The position numbers were made by a program, and so were the translations under genes. Shown here in pieces: positions 55,664 to 63,538 of a stretch of 64,000 nucleotides of DNA. The notes under the pieces are model-generated. The model made no database searches, was not told the origin of the DNA, and saw nothing but the letters and a program-made list of their open reading frames with translations. Numbering within the stretch: the stretch's first letter is position 1; every line of letters begins with the position of its first letter. Where the stretch lies: NCBI RefSeq assembly GCF_004801315.1, contig NZ_SSNW01000004.1, forward strand, positions 62,001 through 126,000, given 5' to 3'. Origin of the DNA: Deinococcus sp. Arct2-2. Its GTDB lineage: Bacteria; Deinococcota; Deinococci; Deinococcales; Deinococcaceae.

Positions 55664-56146
55664 ATGTCCATTCCACGCCGTCTGTTGCCTGCCCTGTTGC
55701 TGCCTACCCTTGCGCTCGCGTCTTGCAATTACGGCAGCATTCCCAACGAGGCCAACATAGACATCAACGGCGAGTATGTGGGCCGGATCGTGGGGCAAGA
55801 CGGCAAAAGCGCCCTGCTGGACGTCACCGTTGTCGAAAAAGACCTGCGCGTGACGGGCACGGTCAAGAGCCGTGATACGGGGGAAACCTTTAACGCGGTG
55901 GGTACCCGCAGCGTGTACGACGCCAGTCCCGTGACCACCGACATGACCGCCGACTTGGGCAGCGGCAGCGCCTGCGAGGGCGGCTTTACCGACAAGTACG
56001 TGATTCGCGCTACGTTTGTCAGAAAGAGCCGCTACACCGGGGCGGGGGCCACCGGAAACGTCACTCACAGTGTGTGCAATGCCAGCACCAAGCTTTACGG
56101 CTACGCCTCGTTCAACAGCGGCAGCTTGGAACTGTCCCGCAAGTAA
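55664..56146 (+). CDS. Hypothetical lipoprotein
   Basis: 160 residues. Signal and lipobox LLPTLALASCNYGS (Cys about 21), then an all-beta body with no recognised family (GEYVGRIVGQDGKSALLDVTVVEKDLRVTGTVKSRDTGE..GTRSV). Two further Cys may form a disulfide. TAGGAT (55652-55657) ends six bases before the ATG. Confidence 0.72.
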   Translation: MSIPRRLLPALLLPTLALASCNYGSIPNEANIDINGEYVGRIVGQDGKSALLDVTVVEKDLRVTGTVKSRDTGETFNAVGTRSVYDASPVTTDMTADLGSGSACEGGFTDKYVIRATFVRKSRYTGAGATGNVTHSVCNASTKLYGYASFNSGSLELSRK

Positions 56147-56169
56147 GCTCGTCCACTAGTCCCATCCCC

Positions 56170-57390
56170 CTGATTATCTGGCACCCAGACGGCGTGCGGG
56201 TACTGCGGCAGGCGGGCAAGTGGCCAATGCTGGGGGCCTCCGTACACTCTGACTTGACGGCCTTCATTCACGCCGAGTGGAACGTGGAGACTTGGCTGCT
56301 GCACGACGGCGGCCTGAGCTTTGGCATGGAAGGTACACCTCGCTTGCAAGCGTTGTCTAACGTTGTTCCTGATGGAATGGCGTGGGAAGTGGCCGCTGTG
56401 CCGCCCTTACCCGGTGCGCGGGAATGGCAGCGTCCGGGCTGGTTATCTGCTCTGAAGGCCAGATTGGAAGGCGTGTTGAGCGAGCATGGCCTGTCTCCTG
56501 CTGGCCCGCTGAAGCTGTTGTCCAGCAACGATTTGGCTACGGTGGTTGAGGCGGCTACGTTAGCCGATTCTGTGTTTCTCAAAGTCGCCGCCCATCCACG
56601 TGAGGTGGCCGTCACGTCCCATCTTGCGCGGCAGCACCCAGCCTTTCTTCCGCCCGTGCTGTACGCCAATACCGCTACGAATACGCTCGTCACACGATCC
56701 GGCGGGAGCTTGCTGGACGGCGTTGGAGAGCTTGAGGCTTGGACGGTGGCCCTGCACCAATTAGCCCGATTTCAAACCGATGCAGATGCCTCCGCTTTGG
56801 CAGCGTTGGGCTGCCCCGCTTGGCCTTTGCTGGACATGGCGCAGCGCGTGGACGCCTTCCTCTCCGATACGCCTACGCTGACCGCGTGGAGTCTCAAGCC
56901 CGACAAAATCGCCACCCTGCAAGCGGCACGGCCCGCCATTCGCGCCAGCTTTGAGGCGTTGGCAGCGCACGGCCTCCCCGATTTGCCCGCACACGGCGAC
57001 GCCCACCCGCGCAATGCATTGGCTGGAACAAGGGAAAATCTCTGGTTCGACTGGAGCGAGGCGGCAAGTGCGGCCCATCCGTTTATGGATGCGGGCTGGT
57101 TTCTGGCCTTCGCCCTGCACCCGGCGCGGGCAAACTTGCCTATCAGAATCGCTTATCCAGACCTAGAATCCCGATTATGTGCGGCCTATCTACACGCTTT
57201 GGGGTGTCCGGATGCCTCGGCACTCTTGGCCCAAAGCATCCCGCTGGCCCTGCTGCACCGAGCCGTTGTGTATGACGCTCGCTTCCGCGACTGGCAGGGT
57301 ACGGTTCCAAATTGGCGGCCCCAATATGTCCCCTATTACTTGGGTTTAGCGGCGCGGGAAGTCGAACGGTTGCCCACTTTTGCGGGTTAG
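56170..57390 (+). CDS. Phosphotransferase (APH fold) protein with unclear start
   Basis: About 400 residues in frame. The N-terminal part (IIWHPDGVRVLRQAGKWPML..HSDLTAFIHAEW) looks genuine. The C-terminal APH-like core has LPAHGDAHPRNALAG (catalytic HGD..N) and LWFDWSEAASAAHPFMD. Substrate unknown. No ATG, GTG or TTG lies between the end of the upstream gene and the conserved start: CTG at 56170 or ATT at 56173 are candidates, and a GTG at 56194 would trim eight residues. It is 23 bases after the lipoprotein gene. Confidence 0.7.
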   Translation: MIIWHPDGVRVLRQAGKWPMLGASVHSDLTAFIHAEWNVETWLLHDGGLSFGMEGTPRLQALSNVVPDGMAWEVAAVPPLPGAREWQRPGWLSALKARLEGVLSEHGLSPAGPLKLLSSNDLATVVEAATLADSVFLKVAAHPREVAVTSHLARQHPAFLPPVLYANTATNTLVTRSGGSLLDGVGELEAWTVALHQLARFQTDADASALAALGCPAWPLLDMAQRVDAFLSDTPTLTAWSLKPDKIATLQAARPAIRASFEALAAHGLPDLPAHGDAHPRNALAGTRENLWFDWSEAASAAHPFMDAGWFLAFALHPARANLPIRIAYPDLESRLCAAYLHALGCPDASALLAQSIPLALLHRAVVYDARFRDWQGTVPNWRPQYVPYYLGLAAREVERLPTFAG

Positions 57391-57391
57391 C

Positions 57392-59044
57392 CTAGCGCCC
57401 CACCCGTTCTGCCTCGTCCCGGCCCCGTGCCACATCCCGCGTGCCGCGCCGTCCAAAGGCGTGGGCCAATTCGCGCTCCGACATTCGCAGCGTCGTCGGG
57501 CGTCCGTGCGGGCAACTCCACGGTTGCTCGCAGGCGTTCAGGGCGGCCAGTACCGCTTCGCCGCGCTCTAGGGTCAGCATTCCGGCTTTCAGCGCCGGGG
57601 CACAGGCCAGCCGCGCCAGCACGTCGCGCCGGGGGTCGGGATGGTCGCCCAGCGCACTGTCTATGATTTGCTGATGCAGCCGGGGCACAGGCAGCCCGGC
57701 GAGGGTTGCGGGCAGCGTCCGTAAGCGGGCCAATCCCGCGCCGAAGTCTTCGATGGTCAGGCCCCAGCCACGCAACTCCGCACCGCGTTCGGCTAGGCGG
57801 GCCATCTGTTCGGGCGTCAGGTGCAGCAACTCCGGCTCCGGCAATTCCAGCGGCAGCGCGGCTCCCAGTTCGCGGGCAAATTGTTCGTACAGGGCGCGTT
57901 CGTGGGCGGCGTGGGCATCAATGACCCACAGGTCTCCCTCGCCCTCGGCCAGCAAGTACAAGCCCTGAAACACGCCCGACAACCGCAACGCCGGAAAGTT
58001 GGCCCGTTCGCGGGGCGTCTGCGGCGGCGTGGGCAAACTCAGGGCCGGGGCAAGGCGGGCCTGTGCCAAAGGATGCGATGCCAACGCAGTTCGCACGGCC
58101 TCCCGCACCCGCGCCGCCACGCCTGCAAGGTCGGCCAACGCCACCACCTGTTTGGCTGGATGCACGTTGGGATTGTGGTCTTCGGGCGCTACCTGTATAT
58201 CCAGCACCGTCAGGGGGGCCACGCCCGCAGGCAGCAACTCGGCATAGCCTTCCAGCACAGCCTTTTCCAATTCCGGCGGGGCCACGATAGGCCGCCCGTT
58301 CACCGAAAAATGCATCCGGTCACGGCGGGCGCGGGTCAGTTCGGGGCCGGAAATCACGCCGCAGATGCCGTCTGCCTGCACCCTCAGCACGCGGTTGGCG
58401 TTCAGCGGGCCGTACACGCTCGCCACCGCCCCCCGGTGATCGCTGGGGGCGTGGGTCAGGCGGGCTTCCTCGTCCACGGTCAAGCGCCAGTGCAGGCCGG
58501 GATGATGCAGCACGTAGCGGCCCACCAGCACAGTAATTTCGCGTGCTTCGGTGGCGGCAGGAGCTTGGGTTCTGAGGCGGGCGGGCAGGCGGGCAAACAG
58601 GCGGCGCACCGTCACCGTCGTTCCTGCCGGGGCCGAGGTTCGCCGTACCGTCACATCGTCGCCCTGCGCCTGCACCTCGGACGCGCCCACCTGCGCCGCC
58701 GGACGCGACACCAGATGCAGTTCGCCCGCCTGAGCCGCTGCCCACAACGCCTCGCCCCGAAAGCCCAGAGTTGTGACTCTCTCTACGGCGTCTGCATCTG
58801 GTTCCAGCTTGCTCGTCGCGTGCCGCACCGCTGCCAGTGCCGCTCCGTCTGCCGTGATGCCCGCGCCGTTGTCCCGCACCCGCACCAGCCCCAAGCCGCC
58901 GCCCTCAATCTCTATTTCTAGTCGGCTGGCTCCGGCGTCCAGGGCGTTCTCGATCAGTTCGCGCACCACGTCCAGCGGGCGCGACACCACTTCGCCCGCA
59001 GCGATCAGGCGGGCAATGTGGGGCGGCAGCACACGGATGGTCAT
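57392..59044 (-). CDS. mutL: DNA mismatch repair endonuclease MutL
   Basis: 550 residues. GHKL ATPase motifs: LIENALDAGAS, VRDNGAGI and ATSKL..TLGFRGEALWAAA. The C-terminal domain keeps DAHAAHERALYEQF (endonuclease motif DQHAXXEX4E with Q to A) and SCPHGRPT, so it is probably nicking-proficient, as expected in a species without MutH. It recruits repair after MutS binding. mutS is about 4.5 kb downstream on the other strand. Convergent with the kinase-like gene, two bases apart. Confidence 0.95.
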   Translation of the reverse strand: MTIRVLPPHIARLIAAGEVVSRPLDVVRELIENALDAGASRLEIEIEGGGLGLVRVRDNGAGITADGAALAAVRHATSKLEPDADAVERVTTLGFRGEALWAAAQAGELHLVSRPAAQVGASEVQAQGDDVTVRRTSAPAGTTVTVRRLFARLPARLRTQAPAATEAREITVLVGRYVLHHPGLHWRLTVDEEARLTHAPSDHRGAVASVYGPLNANRVLRVQADGICGVISGPELTRARRDRMHFSVNGRPIVAPPELEKAVLEGYAELLPAGVAPLTVLDIQVAPEDHNPNVHPAKQVVALADLAGVAARVREAVRTALASHPLAQARLAPALSLPTPPQTPRERANFPALRLSGVFQGLYLLAEGEGDLWVIDAHAAHERALYEQFARELGAALPLELPEPELLHLTPEQMARLAERGAELRGWGLTIEDFGAGLARLRTLPATLAGLPVPRLHQQIIDSALGDHPDPRRDVLARLACAPALKAGMLTLERGEAVLAALNACEQPWSCPHGRPTTLRMSERELAHAFGRRGTRDVARGRDEAERVGR

Positions 59045-59114
59045 GGGTAAGGGCAGTTTAGAGTGCGGCGGCGGGCGGGAATGTCGTTTGGGGCGCGATA
59101 GATCCCGTAGAAAT

Positions 59115-59450
59115 TCAAGCTTCGTCTATCTGCCGCAGCCGTTCCAGCCTTGTTGCCAATTCGGGCAATTCCAGCCCGCGCAAAGCTTTGGCACTGCGCG
59201 TCAGGCCCGCTTCGTCAATCACGCCCTGATTCCATCCGGCAATCAGCATGGCGCAGCCCTGAAGCGCGTCGGTGACCAGTTCCTTGTGAAACATGGCCGC
59301 CAAATTGCTGGCCTGTGCAGGTTGCGTTTGCTGGGCCTGCGCCTGCACGTCCAGAATAACTTGCATAAAAATCTGATCGAGGCGGGCGCGGTCATTGGCG
59401 TCGATGGTTTTGCCAGCGGGCTTGTCTGTCTGGGGGGCGTTGTCGGTCAT
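59115..59450 (-). CDS. Hypothetical helical protein
   Basis: 111 residues, no family recognised. Polar N-terminus, then helices rich in Gln/Ala (MQVILDVQAQAQQTQPAQASN) and LELPELATRLERLRQID. No signal or membrane segment. The ATG at 59448-59450 was chosen; a longer ORF runs through an R2 arm and is not credible. Confidence 0.5.
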   Translation of the reverse strand: MTDNAPQTDKPAGKTIDANDRARLDQIFMQVILDVQAQAQQTQPAQASNLAAMFHKELVTDALQGCAMLIAGWNQGVIDEAGLTRSAKALRGLELPELATRLERLRQIDEA

Positions 59451-59458
59451 ACGCAGCA

Positions 59459-59586
59459 GTCTAAGGGTCAAGGGTCTAAGGGTCTGAGAAGAGCGGTTGG
59501 GAGGTGCTTGAGCTTCAGCACACGCTGTGCCGCCCGCTACCTCACCCACTCTTTTCCTTAGACCCTAGACCCTCGACTCTTAGACG
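59459..59586 (+). repeat. R2 repeat copy near the thioesterase gene
   Basis: Left arm GTCTAAGGGTCAAGGGTCTAAGGGTC (59459-59485), body of about 65 bases, right arm TTTTCCTTAGACCCTAGACCC, then TCGACTCTTAGAC (59551-59586). The body is related to the one at 53427. Confidence 0.85.
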
Positions 59587-59625
59587 CAGCACCCTTAGGC
59601 ACAGCGCCGTTACCGTCCCAGTCAA

Positions 59626-60099
59626 CTAAAATCCAAACCGCTCCATCACTTCCGGCGGCGTGCGCTTGGGCCTGCCGCTTGCCGGGTCTACCCATACCCA
59701 CGTCGTCTGACATTCGGCCAGCCTCACGCCGTTCGTATCTTCGGCGTCGCCGTCGTTCAGGCGGTCTAGCGTGTAGGCCCGCACACTCCGCACGCCCGCC
59801 GAGGTGGTCAGGGCGGTGCGAATCCGCACGCGGTCTGCCAGCAAGGCTGGCTTGTGGTAGTCGATGACGTGTTGGCGGGCCACTGGAACGGCTCCCAGCG
59901 CAATCAGGGCATCGGTGCCCATGCCGAGGCGTAGGGCGTGGGCGCGGGCCGCCTGTTCGCACCACGCCAAATACACCGTGTTGTTCACGTGCGAGAGGTC
60001 ATCCAAGTCGTCCGGCGCAACCGTGACGGTAATGGAATGCTTGCGGGAGTCGGGCAGGGCGTCCCACAGCACATCGGCGTCAGGAATGGAGAGCTTCAC
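59626..60099 (-). CDS. Acyl-CoA thioesterase-like hotdog protein
   Basis: 157 residues. ITVTVAPDDLDDLSHVNNTVYLAWCEQAARAHA carries the 4HBT catalytic Asp and helix, then HVIDYHKPALLADRVRIRTALT and RLAECQTTWVWVDPASGRPKRTPPEV. It hydrolyses acyl-CoAs of unknown chain. The ATG overlaps the preceding gene by four bases (ATGA), so it is coupled to the pterin dehydratase. Confidence 0.87.
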   Translation of the reverse strand: MKLSIPDADVLWDALPDSRKHSITVTVAPDDLDDLSHVNNTVYLAWCEQAARAHALRLGMGTDALIALGAVPVARQHVIDYHKPALLADRVRIRTALTTSAGVRSVRAYTLDRLNDGDAEDTNGVRLAECQTTWVWVDPASGRPKRTPPEVMERFGF

Positions 60100-60476
60100 C
60101 CGGCGGTGGCACCTTTATTTTCACCAGTACCGCTGAGGTCGTCGCTGTTCTGGTCGGCTTGACCCAGCGCTTCAACCAACCCGTTCACAGCCCGCGCACC
60201 CTCTATGTCGGCCATCGTCACGCCGCCTGCATCGTGCGTAAAGTAGCTCAGTTTTACGCGGCGGTAATGAATAGTGATGTCTGGGTGGTGGTTTTGCGCT
60301 TCGGCGAGGGCCGCCACCTGTACAGCAAAATCCACGCCCGCCTGATAGCTGTCAAATTCCACGTCACGAAACAGCGTGCCCTCGCCGCCCCACCAACCGT
60401 CGGGCTTCAGGTCTTGCACATCTCCATCGGTCATCTTGCGTTCAGGATCAAACGCCATTCGGGGGTCGTAAGCCAT
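60096..60476 (-). CDS. Pterin-4a-carbinolamine dehydratase
   Basis: 126 residues. EFDSYQAGVDFAVQVAALAEAQNHHPDITIHYRRVKLSYFTHDAGGVTMADIEGA includes the active-site His pair in NHHPD, the DCoH/PhhB signature. It recycles 4a-hydroxytetrahydropterin for aromatic hydroxylases or acts in folate side paths. The ATG at 60474-60476 was chosen: TACCAT ends seven bases before it. An extra N-terminal segment (MAYDPRMAFDPERKM) is longer than in E. coli-type PCDs. Confidence 0.88.
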   Translation of the reverse strand: MAYDPRMAFDPERKMTDGDVQDLKPDGWWGGEGTLFRDVEFDSYQAGVDFAVQVAALAEAQNHHPDITIHYRRVKLSYFTHDAGGVTMADIEGARAVNGLVEALGQADQNSDDLSGTGENKGATAG

Positions 60477-60697
60477 ACCGAACATGGTAAGGCGCGGCAC
60501 ATCCCACACGCCAGAGTTGAAACACGGTTCAAGAGGACACGGTTTCAGAACCTAAAGAGCTGACCCGAGATATAGGTCAGAACTATGTAATATAGACCCA
60601 CTTATCATGAAAGAGTCTTAGGCTAAGATCAGACGTTCATCAGTTTACTTGTGATTTTGCACCCCCCATCGCTTCTCTCGTCGTCCACGAGGTGCCT

Positions 60698-60814
60698 ATG
60701 ACTGCATTCCTTTCCCGCCTGTTTGGTCGCCGCCCCCGCCCCGTTCCTGTTAAAAAAGTTTTGCCTCCTATTACCGAACTCGATTTGCTCCGGGCGCTCG
60801 GCTGCGACGAATAA
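60698..60814 (+). CDS. 38-residue basic small protein
   Basis: The ORF reads MTAFLSRLFGRRPRPVPVKK, then VLPPITELDLLRALGCDE and TAA. The first 20 residues are rich in Arg/Pro, the rest forms an acidic amphipathic helix. GAGGTG lies three bases before the ATG and a strong terminator follows 14 bases after the stop. No homologue is known to me. Expression is supported by the flanking signals only. Confidence 0.55.
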   Translation: MTAFLSRLFGRRPRPVPVKKVLPPITELDLLRALGCDE

Positions 60815-60828
60815 CAGCTAGATTTACA

Positions 60829-60870
60829 GCAAACAGGCCCGCTTCTACACGAAGGCGGGCCTGTTTGCTT
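60829..60870. terminator. Bidirectional terminator
   Basis: GCAAACAGGCCCGC pairs with GCGGGCCTGTTTGC; it also serves the convergent CHAD gene. Confidence 0.85.
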
Positions 60871-60875
60871 GCATC

Positions 60876-61688
60876 TTAGTTGCTGATTTTTTCCGGTAGA
60901 AGTCTGCTCTGCAAAACCGCCTCCAACGCGGGCCAAGCCTGCCTGACTTGCCGCTGGGCTTCTTGCCGCGCCCCTTTCTCACGCTGGATCAGGGCGGCTT
61001 TGGAGTGGGGCAGCCGCGCTTCTCCGGTCAGAATGTCCAGCACCACTTCGGCGTCTTGCAGGCGGCCTAGTCCGTCTAGTACGTCCGTCAGGGCGCTCGG
61101 CGCAGGCTCCAGCAGTTCCAGCGTATACCGGTAATGCTTCAGGGTTTTGCGCCACTCGTGCCACGTTTCGGTTGTTCTGGCCCGCAACACCTTGGGGGCG
61201 GCTTCCAAAATTTCTGCACTCTGCTGGGCCAACGCCGCCCGTACCTTGCGCTTAAAGTGCTTGGGCCGGGGCACATCTTTGCTGAGCTTGGGCAGTTTCA
61301 TGGCGGCCAAAGCTTCGGCCCGCTTGCTTTGCCAGTCACGGTCAAAAGTCGCTATTTCGGCTGCTGAGGCGTTGAGTTCATGCAACGCGGCCCGAACATG
61401 CTCGCCCGCCGCGTCCCGGTCTCGGACGGGGGCGACGGCTCGGCGCAAGTCCCGCCATGCTCGCCGCACTTTTTTGGGGGCGTCCGTGAGGGCCAGTTCT
61501 GCGGCCACCTTGCGCGTCAGTTTGCGGGCCTCGTGAATGGCCTTGGGGTCGCCGTCTTTCACGGCAGGCAGCAGCTTGTTCAGGCGTTCGCTGGGGGTCT
61601 TTTTGGAACTGGTCTTTTTAGAGCTGGTCTTGTTGGGGCCAGACTTCTTGCGTTTCGGTTCAGCCTGTGGGTCTGAAGGTGCGGCCAT
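60876..61688 (-). CDS. CHAD domain protein
   Basis: 270 residues. A Lys/Ser-rich N-terminus (repeated SSKKT) precedes the CHAD fold, with conserved His/Arg motifs AIHEARKLTRKVAAEL, ARTTETWHEWRKTLKHYRYTLELLEP and LGRLQDAEVVLDIL. CHAD proteins bind polyphosphate and phosphate-rich polymers through these basic residues. No CYTH/ThTPase partner is in the window. The long basic N-terminus is unusual and could add nucleic acid or polyphosphate affinity. Confidence 0.9.
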   Translation of the reverse strand: MAAPSDPQAEPKRKKSGPNKTSSKKTSSKKTPSERLNKLLPAVKDGDPKAIHEARKLTRKVAAELALTDAPKKVRRAWRDLRRAVAPVRDRDAAGEHVRAALHELNASAAEIATFDRDWQSKRAEALAAMKLPKLSKDVPRPKHFKRKVRAALAQQSAEILEAAPKVLRARTTETWHEWRKTLKHYRYTLELLEPAPSALTDVLDGLGRLQDAEVVLDILTGEARLPHSKAALIQREKGARQEAQRQVRQAWPALEAVLQSRLLPEKISN

Positions 61689-61829
61689 CTGGAGTCGGTC
61701 TCCTCTGGCTTCCCAATGAGGACGGGCGGCGGTGCAGGGGAAGGCCAGTCTCAGCCTACTGTCTGGTCGGCACTCCGCACAGGGCTGGAAGTGTTGTTTT
61801 AGGGGTTGATGAATCCGGCCCGCTTACAC

Positions 61830-62474
61830 TCAGATGTTTAGGCTGTGGCTCTGTACCGCCGCATTCCGGGCCACATGCCCCTTAAAAATGGCGACAAAAT
61901 CGGGCCGCTGCTCTGGTGTCAGGTGCCGCTCCGGGTTCCAGAGTTCGGCGGCAGAAAAGGCGCGGGGGCAGTGCATAAATGCCTCGCGCACGGCGATGGA
62001 AATGACCAAGCGGGGCAATTTGCCCGCCACTTCAAAGCGCCCCAGCAAGTCGGGATCGGTGCTGAGGTGGGCACGGCCATTGACCCGCACCACTTCATTT
62101 ACGCCGGGAAGCAAGAAAATCAGTCCCACTTCCGGATTTTCGAGGATGTTCCGCAAGCTATCTAATCGTTTGTTGCCGGGGCGGTCTGGCAGCAGCAGGG
62201 TGTATGGGTCAGGCACTTGCAGCGTTCCGGCGGGGTCGCCACGCGGCGAGCAGTCGAGGTGGCCCGCCGCACTGGCCGTCGCCAAAAAACACAGCGGAGA
62301 CAACGCCAAACTGTCGCGTAGGCCGTCATCTATGTGGTCTATCACCTTCAGGGAAACGCTGGAATTGGGGGCCGGATACAGTCCCTCTAGGGCGCTGATG
62401 CTCAGAACGGCGTGTGGGTCGGCGGGTACGGTCATGGGAACCTCGGCGCGGGAGAAGGTGAAAGCGGCGTTCAT
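61830..62474 (-). CDS. Pyridoxamine 5'-phosphate oxidase-family flavoprotein
   Basis: 214 residues. The split-barrel FMN fold shows in LALSPLCFLATASAAGHLDCSPRGDPAG, LLLPDRPGNKRLDSLRNILENPEVGLIFLLPG and VVRVNGRAHLSTDP. This is the subgroup often annotated as MSMEG_1061-type PPOX proteins. Substrate unknown; F420 or heme are possible. The ATG at 62472-62474 is preceded by TACAGTGGAG, so the exact start is uncertain; MTVPADP is an alternative 39 bases on. Confidence 0.8.
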   Translation of the reverse strand: MNAAFTFSRAEVPMTVPADPHAVLSISALEGLYPAPNSSVSLKVIDHIDDGLRDSLALSPLCFLATASAAGHLDCSPRGDPAGTLQVPDPYTLLLPDRPGNKRLDSLRNILENPEVGLIFLLPGVNEVVRVNGRAHLSTDPDLLGRFEVAGKLPRLVISIAVREAFMHCPRAFSAAELWNPERHLTPEQRPDFVAIFKGHVARNAAVQSHSLNI

Positions 62475-62532
62475 CTCCACTGTAGTTCAAGCACTGGAGT
62501 TCAACGGGCCAGCGGCTCAACACTCGACAGCC

Positions 62533-62561
62533 AAAAAAGCCCGCCTTACGTGTAGGCGGGC
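62533..62561 (-). terminator. Terminator after the DUF2726 gene
   Basis: On the minus strand GCCCGCCTAC pairs with GTAAGGCGGGC and is followed by TTTTTT. Confidence 0.8.
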
Positions 62562-62580
62562 CGAGACAACCAAACGAACT

Positions 62581-63267
62581 TTACGCCACCGTGCGCTGTC
62601 TCACGTACCCTTCCAGCAGCTTTTGCACGCTCTGGCGGGTGTGGTTGCCCTCGGCTCGCAGGCGCAGCAACGGCAGGCCCGCACTACGGAAAGCCACGTC
62701 CTTCACGGCGTCGCGGTACTGCTGCTGGGGCTGGTCATGGCTGGCCCCGTCCAGTTCTATAGCGCACACGGGCCGGAAATCGGGCAAGGCCACGATCAGA
62801 AAATCCACGTGCTTGTCGCGCAATCGGGCGTAGGTGCCCTGCCGCTGGTGCTGGGGCGCGGTAATCAGGAACAAATCGTTCAGGCGCACGTTGGGAAACA
62901 CCCGGAAGCCCTGCGGCAACGCGCTTTCCAGCGTCTGAAAAAAGGCCAGTTCGCTCTTGCTGAAAAAGTAGCCCTTGAGCTTGATGGGTAAGGATTCGGG
63001 AATGCCGCCCGGAACATGCGAAGGGTGGACGCTGGCGGCCTCTTCTTGCTCGCGGAGCTGCTGCTGGCGCTCGGCCTCGGCAGTAGAGAACTGGACTTGG
63101 CCCTGCGGCAACTGTTTGTCCGAACGCTGTTTGGCCGGGGCAGAAGCAGAACGCTGGGCAGCACCAGCAGATGTCGGGCTTTGGGTGCGCTTGGCCCGCG
63201 CCGCCATCATCACGGCCAGCACCACCAGAACCGCACCTATCACAAGCAAAATCATCAGCAGGCTCAT
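62581..63267 (-). CDS. DUF2726 domain protein
   Basis: 228 residues. One N-terminal TM (MSLLMILLVIGAVLVVLAVMM) and a polar, Gln-rich linker precede a restriction-endonuclease-like domain: FQTLESALPQGFRVFPNVRLNDL, KHVDFLIVALPDFRPVCAIELDGASH, DAVKDVAFRSAGLPLLRLRA. Asp and Glu in the D..E.DG motif and Lys in DVAF spacing fit the DUF2726 nuclease-fold pattern. Whether it cuts DNA is unknown. A membrane tether to a nuclease-like domain is notable. Confidence 0.82.
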   Translation of the reverse strand: MSLLMILLVIGAVLVVLAVMMAARAKRTQSPTSAGAAQRSASAPAKQRSDKQLPQGQVQFSTAEAERQQQLREQEEAASVHPSHVPGGIPESLPIKLKGYFFSKSELAFFQTLESALPQGFRVFPNVRLNDLFLITAPQHQRQGTYARLRDKHVDFLIVALPDFRPVCAIELDGASHDQPQQQYRDAVKDVAFRSAGLPLLRLRAEGNHTRQSVQKLLEGYVRQRTVA

Positions 63268-63538
63268 ATGCTGTCCAGCATGGTCTCCACGCTCTGACAG
63301 GCCTCTGTCAGCGGGCCAGATAAGGGTGTATTTTCTGGCAAAGAGGCGTTGAAGCTGCCCTTAATTATTATTGAAAGCTGAAGATATTGGTTTTCAATTT
63401 GTCTTGAATGAAAGGATGTGAACTGAAGTTGATAGACGTTCCCGCACTGGGCTATGGGACAGCGAGTTCGGGTGCACTCCATCGGTGTAACGTGCTCCCC
63501 ACTCCCGTTCCGATCTGTTCTACACGTAAACTGAGCGG

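Noticed and set aside
63421..63538. Damage-response motif before mutS
   Set aside because: The segment around 63510-63532 lacks the paired TTATG/CATAA arms; only the -10 box is convincing.
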